Position numbers and translations under genes: made by a program. Below, piece by piece: positions 1-5,689 of a stretch of DNA of 7,506 nucleotides. The stretch is from the NCBI GenBank assembly GCA_023393825.1, contig JAEXBW010000094.1, positions 1-7,506 of the forward strand, given 5' to 3'. The notes beneath the pieces are model-generated. The model did not search any database, was not told the origin of the DNA, and saw only the letters and a program-made list of their open reading frames with translations. Position 1 is the stretch's first letter. Each line of letters begins with the position of its first letter. Origin of the DNA: Elusimicrobiota bacterium (lineage in GTDB: Bacteria > Elusimicrobiota > Elusimicrobia > Elusimicrobiales > Elusimicrobiaceae).

Positions 1-77
1 CTGTTTTTTCGTCCTAAAAACAAAAATAAACCGCACAACATCCAACCTTTTTATCCACTCACTCAGGAGCATACCCG
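1..77 (+). promoter_or_regulatory. Leader of the capsid gene with ribosome binding site
   Basis: This is the sequence in front of the capsid gene. AGGAG at 65-69 stands 8 nt before the ATG at 78 and decides that start over the in-frame ATG at 90. No convincing -35/-10 pair is visible. The tail of the preceding gene may reach into this stretch: one forward frame stops with TAA at 15-17, and the other two stay open to stops at 83-85 and 88-90, so which frame carried it cannot be told. A portal or maturation protease gene is what one normally finds there, but nothing in the visible bases shows it. Confidence 0.6.
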
Positions 78-1307
78 ATGGATGAAATAATGACCTCCAT
101 AAAAGAATTAAGAAAAACCTTAGACGGCAAACTTGATTCTTACCTTACCAAAGACAAGGCAGAAAAAATTATAGAAGATGTCGTAAACAAACTTCACCCG
201 ACGCAAAGCAAGGCTGTTTTGCCCGCAACGGAAGCCGAAGTTTTAGAAAAATTTGCAAAGTTCTGCAACAGCGGCAAAAACAAGCCCGAAGCACCCTGGA
301 CAAGCGACTACGGCGCAAAGTTCGGCAATATGAAGAACTTTCTTTTAGCCGCAAAAAATAAACATTCCATACTTAACGATTTTAAAGCAGTCCTCGCCGA
401 AGGCACAACAGGCGCGACGGGCGGGGGCTATCTTGTTCCTACAGAATTTTCCTCCCAAGTTATCCGCATAATGAACGAAACCAGCCCCATTATGCAAATT
501 GCCAACATCATTCCGATGAGTTCTTGGAAGCGTCAAATTCCCAAACAAATGACCAACCTGCAAGTAGGCTGGGTAGCGGAAAACGGCATTAAAGGCATTT
601 CCAACCCTACCTTCGGGCAGATTGAGCAAACTGCAAAAGTTTTGGCTACCGTCATCAAATGCACCGACGAACTTATCCGCGACAGCGCCATTAACTTAAC
701 GCAGTTCCTCTCCGAACTTGTTGCCGAAGCTATGGCACTTGAAGTTGAACGCGTGGCCCTGCTTGGCAAAGCCGCCGCGGGCGATCCTTTCAACGGTATC
801 TTAAACACATCAGGCGCAAGGGAAGTTTCCATGGCGGGCAGCGGCGTCAACTTTGACGATATTGCCAACCTCATCTTCTCTTTAAGCGAAGCCGAAGGCA
901 GAAACGGAGTTTTAGTACTCTCCAGAACAGGCCTTACAAAGCTTATGAAGCTTAAAGACAGCAACGGCAATTACATTTGGAGTCCTCCTTCTTTGGGCAA
1001 TCCCGCCACAATTTGGAACACGCCTTATGTAGTCAGCTCGCAAATCCCCAACACGGTAACCTCCGCTTCTTCTCTGACGGGCGGGGACTCCACGATAGCT
1101 TTCTTCGGCAGATTTAACAAAAATCTTTTAATCTCTCCCAGGGAAGATATGACGGTTAAGGTATCGCAGGACGCCGCCTCTTGGAACACAGATGGCAGCA
1201 GTTTAGAGTCCGCCTTTATGATGGACCAAACTTGGCTCCGCTTTACCCAGGCATTATCAATAGACGTAACTTTTGGCAATGCTTTCAGCTATCTTATCTT
1301 CAAATAA
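78..1307 (+). CDS. Phage major capsid protein, HK97 fold
   Basis: This 409-residue protein would form the icosahedral head shell. Residues about 5-39 are charged and heptad-like, matching the coiled-coil delta (scaffolding) domain that HK97-family capsid precursors carry at the N-terminus. Residues about 40-108 form a lysine-rich linker. The mature-type domain opens with the characteristic glycine-rich stretch leading into GGGYLVP at 115-121, followed by SSQVIRIMNETSPIMQIAN, typical of the N-arm and E-loop start in this family. The length is usual for an uncleaved precursor. By family analogy the delta domain is removed by a maturation protease near residues 100-110, but the exact site cannot be read here. 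The protease gene is not in the window. AGGAG lies 8 nt upstream of the chosen ATG. A terminator-like hairpin follows the stop, which fits a protein needed in hundreds of copies per particle. Confidence 0.93.
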   Translation: MDEIMTSIKELRKTLDGKLDSYLTKDKAEKIIEDVVNKLHPTQSKAVLPATEAEVLEKFAKFCNSGKNKPEAPWTSDYGAKFGNMKNFLLAAKNKHSILNDFKAVLAEGTTGATGGGYLVPTEFSSQVIRIMNETSPIMQIANIIPMSSWKRQIPKQMTNLQVGWVAENGIKGISNPTFGQIEQTAKVLATVIKCTDELIRDSAINLTQFLSELVAEAMALEVERVALLGKAAAGDPFNGILNTSGAREVSMAGSGVNFDDIANLIFSLSEAEGRNGVLVLSRTGLTKLMKLKDSNGNYIWSPPSLGNPATIWNTPYVVSSQIPNTVTSASSLTGGDSTIAFFGRFNKNLLISPREDMTVKVSQDAASWNTDGSSLESAFMMDQTWLRFTQALSIDVTFGNAFSYLIFK

Positions 1308-1320
1308 AACACACGCAACT

Positions 1321-1349
1321 AAAGGCGGCGGCTCACCCTGCCGCCTTTT
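1321..1349 (+). terminator. Terminator-like hairpin after the capsid gene
   Basis: A perfect 9-bp stem pairs AAAGGCGGC (1321-1329) with GCCGCCTTT (1340-1348) around a 10-nt loop, and its 3' arm ends in TTTT (1346-1349). It begins 13 nt after the capsid stop. The U run is short and is broken by C at 1350, so it may act as a partial terminator or as a 3' end protecting the capsid message. The next gene has its own strong ribosome binding site and no visible promoter, so some read-through is expected. Confidence 0.65.
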
Positions 1350-1367
1350 CTAAAGGAGAAATTAACT

Positions 1368-1925
1368 ATGGATTTATCCGCCACCACATTACCCGCCTTA
1401 AAATCTTACCTCGGCATAAACGCGCAGCAGACAGATAAGGACGAACTTTTAACTTTGCTTATGCAGTCCTGCACCGACGCGGCAGAAAAATATACGGGCC
1501 GCTTTTTTGTAGCCCGCCCCGTCTTGCAGGAGCCGCACGACTGCCAAAACGCCAAAAGTAAATATATCCAGCTGGAGCAATACCCCGTAACCGCGATAAC
1601 AAAAATTATGCAGGACGGGCAGGAGCTTTCCGCCGACGCTTTTAAGGCCGATGCCTACAACGGCATCATTAAAAAAACCTGCGGACACTGGCAGGGCGTT
1701 GTTATGGCAGACTACAACGCGGGCCTTGCGCCCGACGCGCAAAGCGTCCCCAAAAACATTCAGCTTGCAATATGGCAGTGGGTTGCGGATATTTTGCAAA
1801 TGCAGCAAAACGGCGGCCTTAAAAGCGAAGGCCTTGGCGACTATAATGTAACCTACTACGACGAACACAAAATACCCGCCTCCGCCGCCATGCTGCTTGA
1901 TTGTTACAGAAAGGTAAGCGTATGA
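1368..1925 (+). CDS. Head-tail connector (adaptor) protein, gp6-like
   Basis: This 185-residue protein resembles the gp6-like adaptor family, which forms a ring under the portal and begins the neck. The N-terminal helical part (about 1-45: LPALKSYLGI, then a helix ending CTDAAEKYTGR) is the family pattern of a short DNA-packaging-type helix bundle. YPVTAI at 72-77 matches the usual conserved YPV turn. VVMADYNAGL (111-120), then VPKNIQLAIWQWVADI (127-142), matches the family's beta strand followed by a long C-terminal helix, and EGLGDYNVTYY (154-164) is the usual tail. AAGGAG at 1353-1358 stands 9 nt before the ATG. Its place directly after the capsid gene is standard. The stop overlaps the next start as ATGA, which implies translational coupling. 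Confidence 0.85.
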   Translation: MDLSATTLPALKSYLGINAQQTDKDELLTLLMQSCTDAAEKYTGRFFVARPVLQEPHDCQNAKSKYIQLEQYPVTAITKIMQDGQELSADAFKADAYNGIIKKTCGHWQGVVMADYNAGLAPDAQSVPKNIQLAIWQWVADILQMQQNGGLKSEGLGDYNVTYYDEHKIPASAAMLLDCYRKVSV

Positions 1926-2251
1926 GTTTTAAATCCCTCTTAAACAAAGTTTGCGATATAGAACTTATCTCGCTTTCCGTTTCTCCGCAAGGCGAACAGC
2001 AGGAAAGTTATACAAAGCTTTACAATGCCCTGCCCTGCCGCCTGCGCGCCAGAAGCGTGTGGGAACGCCGCTATGGGGACCCTGCCTACCAAAAATCCAC
2101 ACATTCGCTTTATTTGGAGTCGGTTAATATAACCGCGGGCAAAGTGCGCGTGGTTATGGAAAACGCCCCCTACAACGTTGTAGGCGTAACGGATATGGGC
2201 GGCGCGGGGCGTTACCTGTGCCTGTATCTGGAAAGGATTATAAATGCTTAA
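1922..2251 (+). CDS. Head closure (stopper) / head-tail joining protein
   Basis: This 109-residue protein is predicted to sit below the adaptor ring and close the filled head. It is beta-rich, with LPCRLRARSVWERRYG near the middle and NVVGVTDMGGAGRYLCLYLERI at the end, matching the C-terminal pattern of small head-tail joining proteins (a Y-x-V-x-G-V strand, a turn, then a hydrophobic strand). I place the start at ATG 1922, which overlaps the previous stop (ATGA), with AAGG at 1911-1914 seven nt upstream. The longer reading from TTG at 1901 would run into the preceding gene and has no ribosome binding site of its own. The identification rests on position and fold pattern more than on a diagnostic motif. 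Confidence 0.75.
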   Translation: MSFKSLLNKVCDIELISLSVSPQGEQQESYTKLYNALPCRLRARSVWERRYGDPAYQKSTHSLYLESVNITAGKVRVVMENAPYNVVGVTDMGGAGRYLCLYLERIINA

Positions 2252-2669
2252 AGTATCACTTAATATCAACACGGCAAAACTTTCCGCCGCGCTCGGCGCA
2301 AAGGCGCAAATCGTACAAAACAGGCAGCTGGAGTTAAGCCAAAATATCTCGCGGGAAATGGAAGCATCAATAAAAGAATCCCTAAACATTCCCGTGGAGC
2401 GTAAAGAAGGTAAATTGATACGCTCCAAGGCGGGCAACCCGCCCCGCCGCCAAACTGGCAGGCTGCGCGAGAGCATAGAAAGCAAGGTGGAAGTATCTTC
2501 CCACACCGTTCGCCTTACGGCGGGCGATTTGGGCGGTAAAGCCCCTTACGCTTTGTATCTTGAATACGGTTCCGTTTCCATTCTGCCCCGCCCGTTCCTT
2601 TTACCCGCGCTTTCAACTTATGGCGAGCTTTTGAAAAGCGGGCTTAAAACCATAGCGGAGGATTTATGA
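2244..2669 (+). CDS. HK97 gp10-like neck/tail protein
   Basis: This 141-residue protein belongs to the HK97 gp10-like family, found in the neck or upper tail of siphoviruses. Three stretches support this. The basic SKAGNPPRRQTGRLRESI at about 61-78 is a very common signature (serine/lysine, G-x-PP, TGRLR-x-S). APYALYLEYG (100-109) is the conserved A-x-YA-x-x-x-E-x-G segment. PRPFLLPAL (115-123) is the family's closing RPF-hydrophobic motif. The N-terminal 45 residues are a probable helix. Its start lies inside the previous gene (8-nt overlap), with AAGGA at 2233-2237, 6 nt from the ATG. The length is normal for the family. The Rhodobacter gene transfer agent cluster, as I recall it, lacks a clear equivalent between stopper and terminator, so this neck is more phage-like. 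Confidence 0.85.
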   Translation: MLKVSLNINTAKLSAALGAKAQIVQNRQLELSQNISREMEASIKESLNIPVERKEGKLIRSKAGNPPRRQTGRLRESIESKVEVSSHTVRLTAGDLGGKAPYALYLEYGSVSILPRPFLLPALSTYGELLKSGLKTIAEDL

Positions 2670-3061
2670 TTCTTAAAGATATTTACGCCTACCTAAAGCA
2701 AAGCGCAATTTTAAGAGTGGCTTTGGAAGCGGGGGAAAACGACAGCAAGCTATACCCCAATTACGCCAGAATGTCGTCTAAAGTTCCGTATATAGTTTAC
2801 CGCTCCACAAACCCCGGCGGCACAACGGATGAGGTTTTAAATACAGAGCAAATTACTTTAACTGTAACCTCAGAGAGTTTTTTGCAAACGGTGGAAATCA
2901 GCTTTATCTTAACCGAACTTTTAGACCTTACGGAAAACAAAATATCATCGTCCCTTTACAATATTTACTACGCCAAAAAAGTTGGCGGCAGCGACTATGT
3001 GGACGAACTCGGGCGGCATGTGCGCGCCTTAAACTTTCTTTTTAAATTTAAAAAACAATAG
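2666..3061 (+). CDS. Tail terminator / tail completion protein (DUF3168-like)
   Basis: This 131-residue protein is predicted to cap the top of the tail tube and join it to the neck. The pattern fits the DUF3168/gpU-like tail terminator group: an N-terminal helix (MILKDIYAYLKQSAILRVAL), VPYIVYRSTNP at 40-50 (family form: P-x-I-x-Y), a long strand EQITLTVTSES (61-71), a helix FILTELLDLTENK (80-92) and a C-terminal strand ALNFLFKFK (121-129). Position between the gp10-like gene and the tube gene agrees. It is coupled to the preceding gene by ATGA overlap, with GGAGG at 2657-2661 only 4 nt before the start, closer than usual. Individual residues are weakly conserved in this family, so the call leans on gene order. 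Confidence 0.75.
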   Translation: MILKDIYAYLKQSAILRVALEAGENDSKLYPNYARMSSKVPYIVYRSTNPGGTTDEVLNTEQITLTVTSESFLQTVEISFILTELLDLTENKISSSLYNIYYAKKVGGSDYVDELGRHVRALNFLFKFKKQ

Positions 3062-3073
3062 GAGATTTTTTAT

Positions 3074-3598
3074 ATGTCAACATCAACAAACATAGTAGTA
3101 GGCCTTGCCGCCGCAGGCACTCTTAAAGCGGCAGCGTACGGGCAGACGGAAGCGCAGGCGGCCGACCTTGGTTTTATCAAAGGCGGCATCAATATAGAGC
3201 ACGAGGAAACCTCTTACGAAATTAAGGTAGACCAGGTTTTAGGCGCGGTAGATAAGATAACTACCGACGAAGCGCTTAAAATTAAATTCTCCCTTGCGGA
3301 GGCCACCCTTTCCAATATCGCTTTGGCTTTAGGCTGCCCCGTCCCGCAGGAAGGCGCGCAAAGCATAGACTTTGGCGATAAAGCCGCCACGCCGTACAAA
3401 ACACTTTTTATTAACGTAAAAGGCCCGCAGGGCGCAAGCAGAAAATATACTTTTTGGAAGTGCCGCCCAACAGGCAAAACCGCGCAGGTGTATAAACGCG
3501 ACGGCGAAACTTTGATAGATGTAGAGTTTGACGCACTCTGCGATACCTCAAAAGAAGCGGCAAAACGCTTCGGCAAGATAGAAGATTTATCCGCCTGA
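3074..3598 (+). CDS. Major tail tube protein
   Basis: This 174-residue protein is the predicted subunit of the hexameric rings that stack into the tail tube. Residues 33-88 show the usual tube pattern: GFIKGGINIEHEE, then a strand ending in VDQVLGAVDKI, the TDE turn, KIKFSLAEATLSNIALALG. The second half (YKTLFINVKGPQG, then YTFWKCRPTGK) gives the remaining beta strands, and EFDALCD (151-157) is the closing strand common in these proteins. AGGAG at 3060-3064 lies 9 nt before the ATG and overlaps the preceding TAG. The gene is followed by a 92-nt gap with hairpins, unlike the overlapping genes before it, which fits separate control of an abundant product. Confidence 0.85.
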   Translation: MSTSTNIVVGLAAAGTLKAAAYGQTEAQAADLGFIKGGINIEHEETSYEIKVDQVLGAVDKITTDEALKIKFSLAEATLSNIALALGCPVPQEGAQSIDFGDKAATPYKTLFINVKGPQGASRKYTFWKCRPTGKTAQVYKRDGETLIDVEFDALCDTSKEAAKRFGKIEDLSA

Positions 3599-3611
3599 TT
3601 TCTGCTCAGGC
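3593..3611 (+). other. Small hairpin at the tube gene stop codon
   Basis: GCCTGA (3593-3598) can pair with TCAGGC (3606-3611) around a 7-nt loop. The left arm contains the TGA stop codon of the tail tube gene. There is no T run after it, so it is not a standard terminator. The stem is short and may be chance. Confidence 0.3.
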
Positions 3612-3627
3612 AACCTAAACACACCAC

Positions 3628-3665
3628 GCCTGTCGCGCCGTTTACTTTTTCGCGGCGCGGCAGGT
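3628..3665 (+). other. Strong GC-rich hairpin between tail tube and chaperone genes
   Basis: CCTGTCGCGCCG (3629-3640) pairs with CGGCGCGGCAGG (3653-3664) over 12 positions, with one U-G wobble and no mismatch. G3628 and U3665 can add another wobble pair. The loop is 12 nt and T-rich. Neither side carries a T run in the direction needed for an intrinsic terminator, since TATATAAAAATT follows. It could protect the 3' end of the abundant tube message, or slow polymerase. Its position between a high-copy and a low-copy product suggests a role in setting their ratio, which is inference. Confidence 0.6.
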
Positions 3666-3690
3666 ATATAAAAATTAAGGAGATTTATTT

Positions 3691-4092
3691 ATGTCCGATA
3701 TCAACGCGCTCTGCCCTCAATCACAAACCATCACCCTGCTTGGCAGACAATGCGTAATTAAACCGCTTTCCATCCGCTCCGCAGTACAGCTGGGGCGCAT
3801 TTTGGGGCAGCTTCACACAGAGGTTTCCGCCGCCGCAAAAGAAGGCGGAACCTCCGCCAATATACTTGCCAAAATACTGGAGCTTGCAGGCACCAACAAA
3901 ACGCAGGAAATCTTAAATATACTCACCGCCAACCGTCTTAAAGATATTTCCAACCTTGACGATAAACTTACACTTACGGAATTAAGCTTGCTTTGCAAAG
4001 CGGTCTGCGAAGTTAATGACTTTAAGGCGATAGCGGCAAATTTTTCTTCCGCGCTGAAAGCGACCGCAGCGACGCCCTTTCAAGCGCAATAG
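3691..4092 (+). CDS. Tail assembly chaperone, short (0-frame) form
   Basis: This 133-residue protein sits between the tube gene and the tape measure, the place of lambda gene G and its relatives, whose products hold the tape measure while the tube assembles around it. The N-terminus is beta-like (ITLLGRQCVIKPLSIRSAVQLGRI, read in two parts at about 14-37), followed by helices (ANILAKILELAG, TQEILNILTAN, LTLTELSLLCKAVCEVNDF). It is mostly helical and acidic to neutral, as expected for this class, but sequences here diverge widely and position carries most of the weight. AAGGAG at 3677-3682 is 8 nt before the ATG. The last 16 codons overlap the -1 extension described separately. Ordinary termination at TAG 4090-4092 yields this form. 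Confidence 0.7.
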   Translation: MSDINALCPQSQTITLLGRQCVIKPLSIRSAVQLGRILGQLHTEVSAAAKEGGTSANILAKILELAGTNKTQEILNILTANRLKDISNLDDKLTLTELSLLCKAVCEVNDFKAIAANFSSALKATAATPFQAQ

Positions 4093-4253
4093 GATTAACG
4101 GCGTCGCACTTCGGCTACACAACCGAATATATTTTATCCCACAGCCTTAACTGGCTTTTATGGGCCGTTTCTCAGGCGGGCGGGCGCAGAGTAAGCCCCT
4201 CGGCACCAACCGCAAATGACGCGGAATTATCACACATAGGAATAAGCAAATGA
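3691..4253 (+). CDS. Tail assembly chaperone, -1 frameshifted long form (gpGT-like)
   Basis: The predicted product uses 118 codons of the 0 frame (3691-4044) and then, after a -1 slip, 69 codons from 4044 to the TGA at 4251-4253, giving 187 residues. The -1 frame is open from 4026, after its own TAA at 4023-4025, to 4253, and contains no ATG, GTG or TTG, so it cannot easily be a separate gene. Its peptide looks coding: it holds ASHFGYTTEYILSHSLNWLL and an aromatic helix, then a polar tail. Its stop overlaps the tape measure start as ATGA, as in neighbouring gene pairs. In lambda and many siphoviruses the minor frameshift product adds a domain that recruits the tube protein, and I infer the same here. 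Without the frameshift, 157 nt between the short form and the tape measure would be empty in an otherwise packed region. Confidence 0.78.
4038..4044 (+). other. Slippery heptamer A AAT TTT for -1 frameshift
   Basis: Read in the 0 frame, the bases are A-AAT-TTT, an exact X-XXY-YYZ heptamer. After slipping back one base, the Asn tRNA re-pairs with AAA (mismatch only at the wobble position) and the Phe tRNA with TTT. I checked every codon pair from 4024 to the stop at 4092, the interval where a slip would reach the open frame, and this is the only heptamer of that form. The next codons in the new frame are TTC TTC CGC. Confidence 0.72.
4052..4107 (+). other. Possible frameshift-stimulating RNA structure
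   Basis: A small hairpin CGCT (4052-4055) with AGCG (4059-4062) starts 7 nt after the slippery site, the usual spacer. A longer stem, GCGACGCC (4069-4076) with GGCGTCGC (4100-4107), is a perfect 8-bp repeat with a 23-nt loop that contains the 0-frame stop. A third option pairs GCGCT (4051-4055) with AGCGC (4083-4087), which could bridge the two as a pseudoknot-like fold. The 8-bp stem starts 24 nt from the heptamer, farther than typical, so a role is plausible but not established. Confidence 0.4.
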
Positions 4254-4966
4254 CAGACAGCGCAGGAGCATTTTTTATAGAACTTTCTTCCCTCTTCGAC
4301 CCTAAAGGTTTTAACGAGGCGGACAGAAAGTTAAAGCAAAGCAGTTCATCTTTCTCGGGATATTTTAACGGCCTTAACAGCCAAAGCGAAAGTTGGGCTG
4401 AACTTTTTTCTTCTTCGGCGGCGCGGGCGGCAAATTCGTCCTCTTCGTCGCTTAACGGTTTTTTTAATTTAACCTCAAAAAACTTTCTTAATTTGGAGGC
4501 TTTGTCCCAACAGGTTTTCGGCAATATGCTTTCCAATTTTCTTTCAGTATCGGCGCAAATGGCGGCATCGTCGGTATTCGGCAGTCTTTTTGGCGGAGGG
4601 GGCGGAAGTTTGTTCGGCTCTCTTTTGGGCAGTCGTCAAACGGGCGGCCCGATAGACCAAACAGGGCCGTATCTTTTGCACGCGGGGGAATTTGTTTTGC
4701 CCGCAAATACCGTTTCCGCCATAAAGCAAAACGCGTCTGCGCCCGCAGCATTTGACACTACCCAAACGCAGGCGCAGCAAGGCGCGATAATAAATATAAC
4801 GGTAAATACGCCCGTTACTTTAAACGGCTCGGCTTCCGCCGCCGACGCCAGAACTTTGTGTGAGGAAATTTCCTCCGCAGCCCGCCGCGGCGTAAGCTGG
4901 GCGGTAGAACAAGCCAAAATAAGTTACAAGATAGGCAAACAAAAAAGCGGGGAGGCTTCTTTATAA
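4250..4966 (+). CDS. Very short tail tape measure protein
   Basis: This 238-residue protein follows the chaperone, the fixed position of the tape measure. GG-x-x-DQTGPYLLHAGEFVLP (132-151) is the motif seen near the C-terminus of lambda-family tape measures (form: GG, then a short spacer, then GE-x-V-x-P). Before it come a serine-rich polar stretch (31-67), a probable helix (about 70-110) and the glycine-rich SLFGGGGGSLFGSLLG. After it follow a strand segment (GAIINITVNTPVTLNG) and a helix (RTLCEEISSAARRGVSWAVE). What is missing is the long central coiled coil that sets tail length in ordinary siphoviruses, where these proteins often exceed 600 residues. At about 0.15 nm per residue the tail would be near 36 nm. 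Gene transfer agent tape measures are similarly short. The start has AGGAA at 4238-4242, 7 nt upstream, and overlaps the frameshift product stop. A decayed longer gene is possible, but the frame is intact. Confidence 0.78.
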   Translation: MTDSAGAFFIELSSLFDPKGFNEADRKLKQSSSSFSGYFNGLNSQSESWAELFSSSAARAANSSSSSLNGFFNLTSKNFLNLEALSQQVFGNMLSNFLSVSAQMAASSVFGSLFGGGGGSLFGSLLGSRQTGGPIDQTGPYLLHAGEFVLPANTVSAIKQNASAPAAFDTTQTQAQQGAIINITVNTPVTLNGSASAADARTLCEEISSAARRGVSWAVEQAKISYKIGKQKSGEASL

Positions 4967-5685
4967 TGTTATCACCAATACAAATTTTAACTTCAAATCT
5001 TCTTGCGTCCGCCGCGCAAGTGTCGTCGGCAGGGGGGGAGGATACTTCTACCCTGTTTGATAATAACGGCGAAAGTATTTGGCATTCATCTTTACCATCT
5101 GCCGTGCTTACAATCACATTTGCCGCCGCCCGCAAAACAGACTGTCTTATATTACACAATACCAATGCCGCGCGGGTAGAAATTGAATATAAAACCTCCT
5201 CGTCAGATGCCGCCTTTACGCCCTTCGCTTTAAGCCCTTCTTACACGGGCGGCAATATATTTTACGCCTTTCCATCAACGCTTACGGCGCAGGTTATACA
5301 AATAACTTTTACGCCTTTAAGCGGCAACTTTTACGCAGGCGGGTTAAGCCTGTGCGAAAGGCTTATGACCTTAGATAAAGCTTTAAGTTCCGTGCGTCCC
5401 TCTTCTTATTTTAGGGGCGGGCATCACTACCTTGCAAGCGGGGCTTTGATAGCGTGGAAAGATTTTTCAAAACTCTCTTTTGATATTTCTTTAAGCAATG
5501 TTCCGCAGAATACGGCGCAGCAACTTACCGCCCTGCTGGCAAATAATGCTTTTTTAACTTACGCTTTATACGGCGGCGCGGACGCGGCCTTTTGCAAAGA
5601 ATTTGCATTAAGCGCGCCACCCGTCTTAAACATAGAGCGCAAAACCGCCCTTTGCCAAATAGAATTAACGCTGCTGGAGAGGTAA
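4966..5685 (+). CDS. Distal tail-like protein with discoidin-like N-terminal half
   Basis: This 239-residue protein holds the first place after the tape measure, normally that of the distal tail protein, which forms the ring joining tube to tip. The N-terminal half (about 30-130) reads as a beta sandwich of the discoidin/F5-8C type: LFDNNGESIWHSS (30-42), a hydrophobic strand with ITF, LILHNTN, VEIEYKTS, then VIQITFTPLSG. In that fold such strands commonly carry carbohydrate-binding loops. The C-terminal half (about 140-239) has SFDISLSNVPQ, a helix TAQQLTALLANNAFLTYALYGG and a closing strand CQIELTLLE, compatible with a distal tail core. No enzymatic motif is seen. GGAGG at 4951-4955 lies 10 nt before the ATG, and the start overlaps the preceding TAA by one base (TAATG). 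Domain calls are by eye; the position is firmer than the fold. Confidence 0.6.
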   Translation: MLSPIQILTSNLLASAAQVSSAGGEDTSTLFDNNGESIWHSSLPSAVLTITFAAARKTDCLILHNTNAARVEIEYKTSSSDAAFTPFALSPSYTGGNIFYAFPSTLTAQVIQITFTPLSGNFYAGGLSLCERLMTLDKALSSVRPSSYFRGGHHYLASGALIAWKDFSKLSFDISLSNVPQNTAQQLTALLANNAFLTYALYGGADAAFCKEFALSAPPVLNIERKTALCQIELTLLER

Positions 5686-5689
5686 AAAT

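Noticed and set aside
533..970. Antisense open frame of 145 codons within the capsid gene
   Set aside because: It is fully opposite the HK97-type capsid gene, with low-complexity Ser/Ala/Leu composition that mirrors codon bias, and has no family match by eye.
1181..1438. Forward open frame of 85 codons bridging the capsid end and the adaptor start
   Set aside because: It overlaps two real genes out of frame and runs through the terminator-like hairpin.
1901..1921. Upstream TTG start for the head closure gene
   Set aside because: The ATG at 1922 has AAGG at proper spacing and forms the ATGA overlap seen elsewhere in this operon; the TTG has no ribosome binding site.
1940..2506. Antisense open frame of 188 codons on the - strand
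   Set aside because: It lies opposite two well-supported neck genes, has an improbable cysteine- and arginine-rich composition and no recognisable domain, so it is a shadow of the coding strand.
3641..3670. Promoter candidate TTTACT / TATATA
   Set aside because: Each box matches only 4 of 6 consensus bases and the pair overlaps a strong hairpin; it is too weak to list as a promoter.
4093..4253. Separate small gene between the chaperone and the tape measure
   Set aside because: The open frame here has no ATG, GTG or TTG and is continuous back to 4026, so a -1 fusion explains it better than an independent start.
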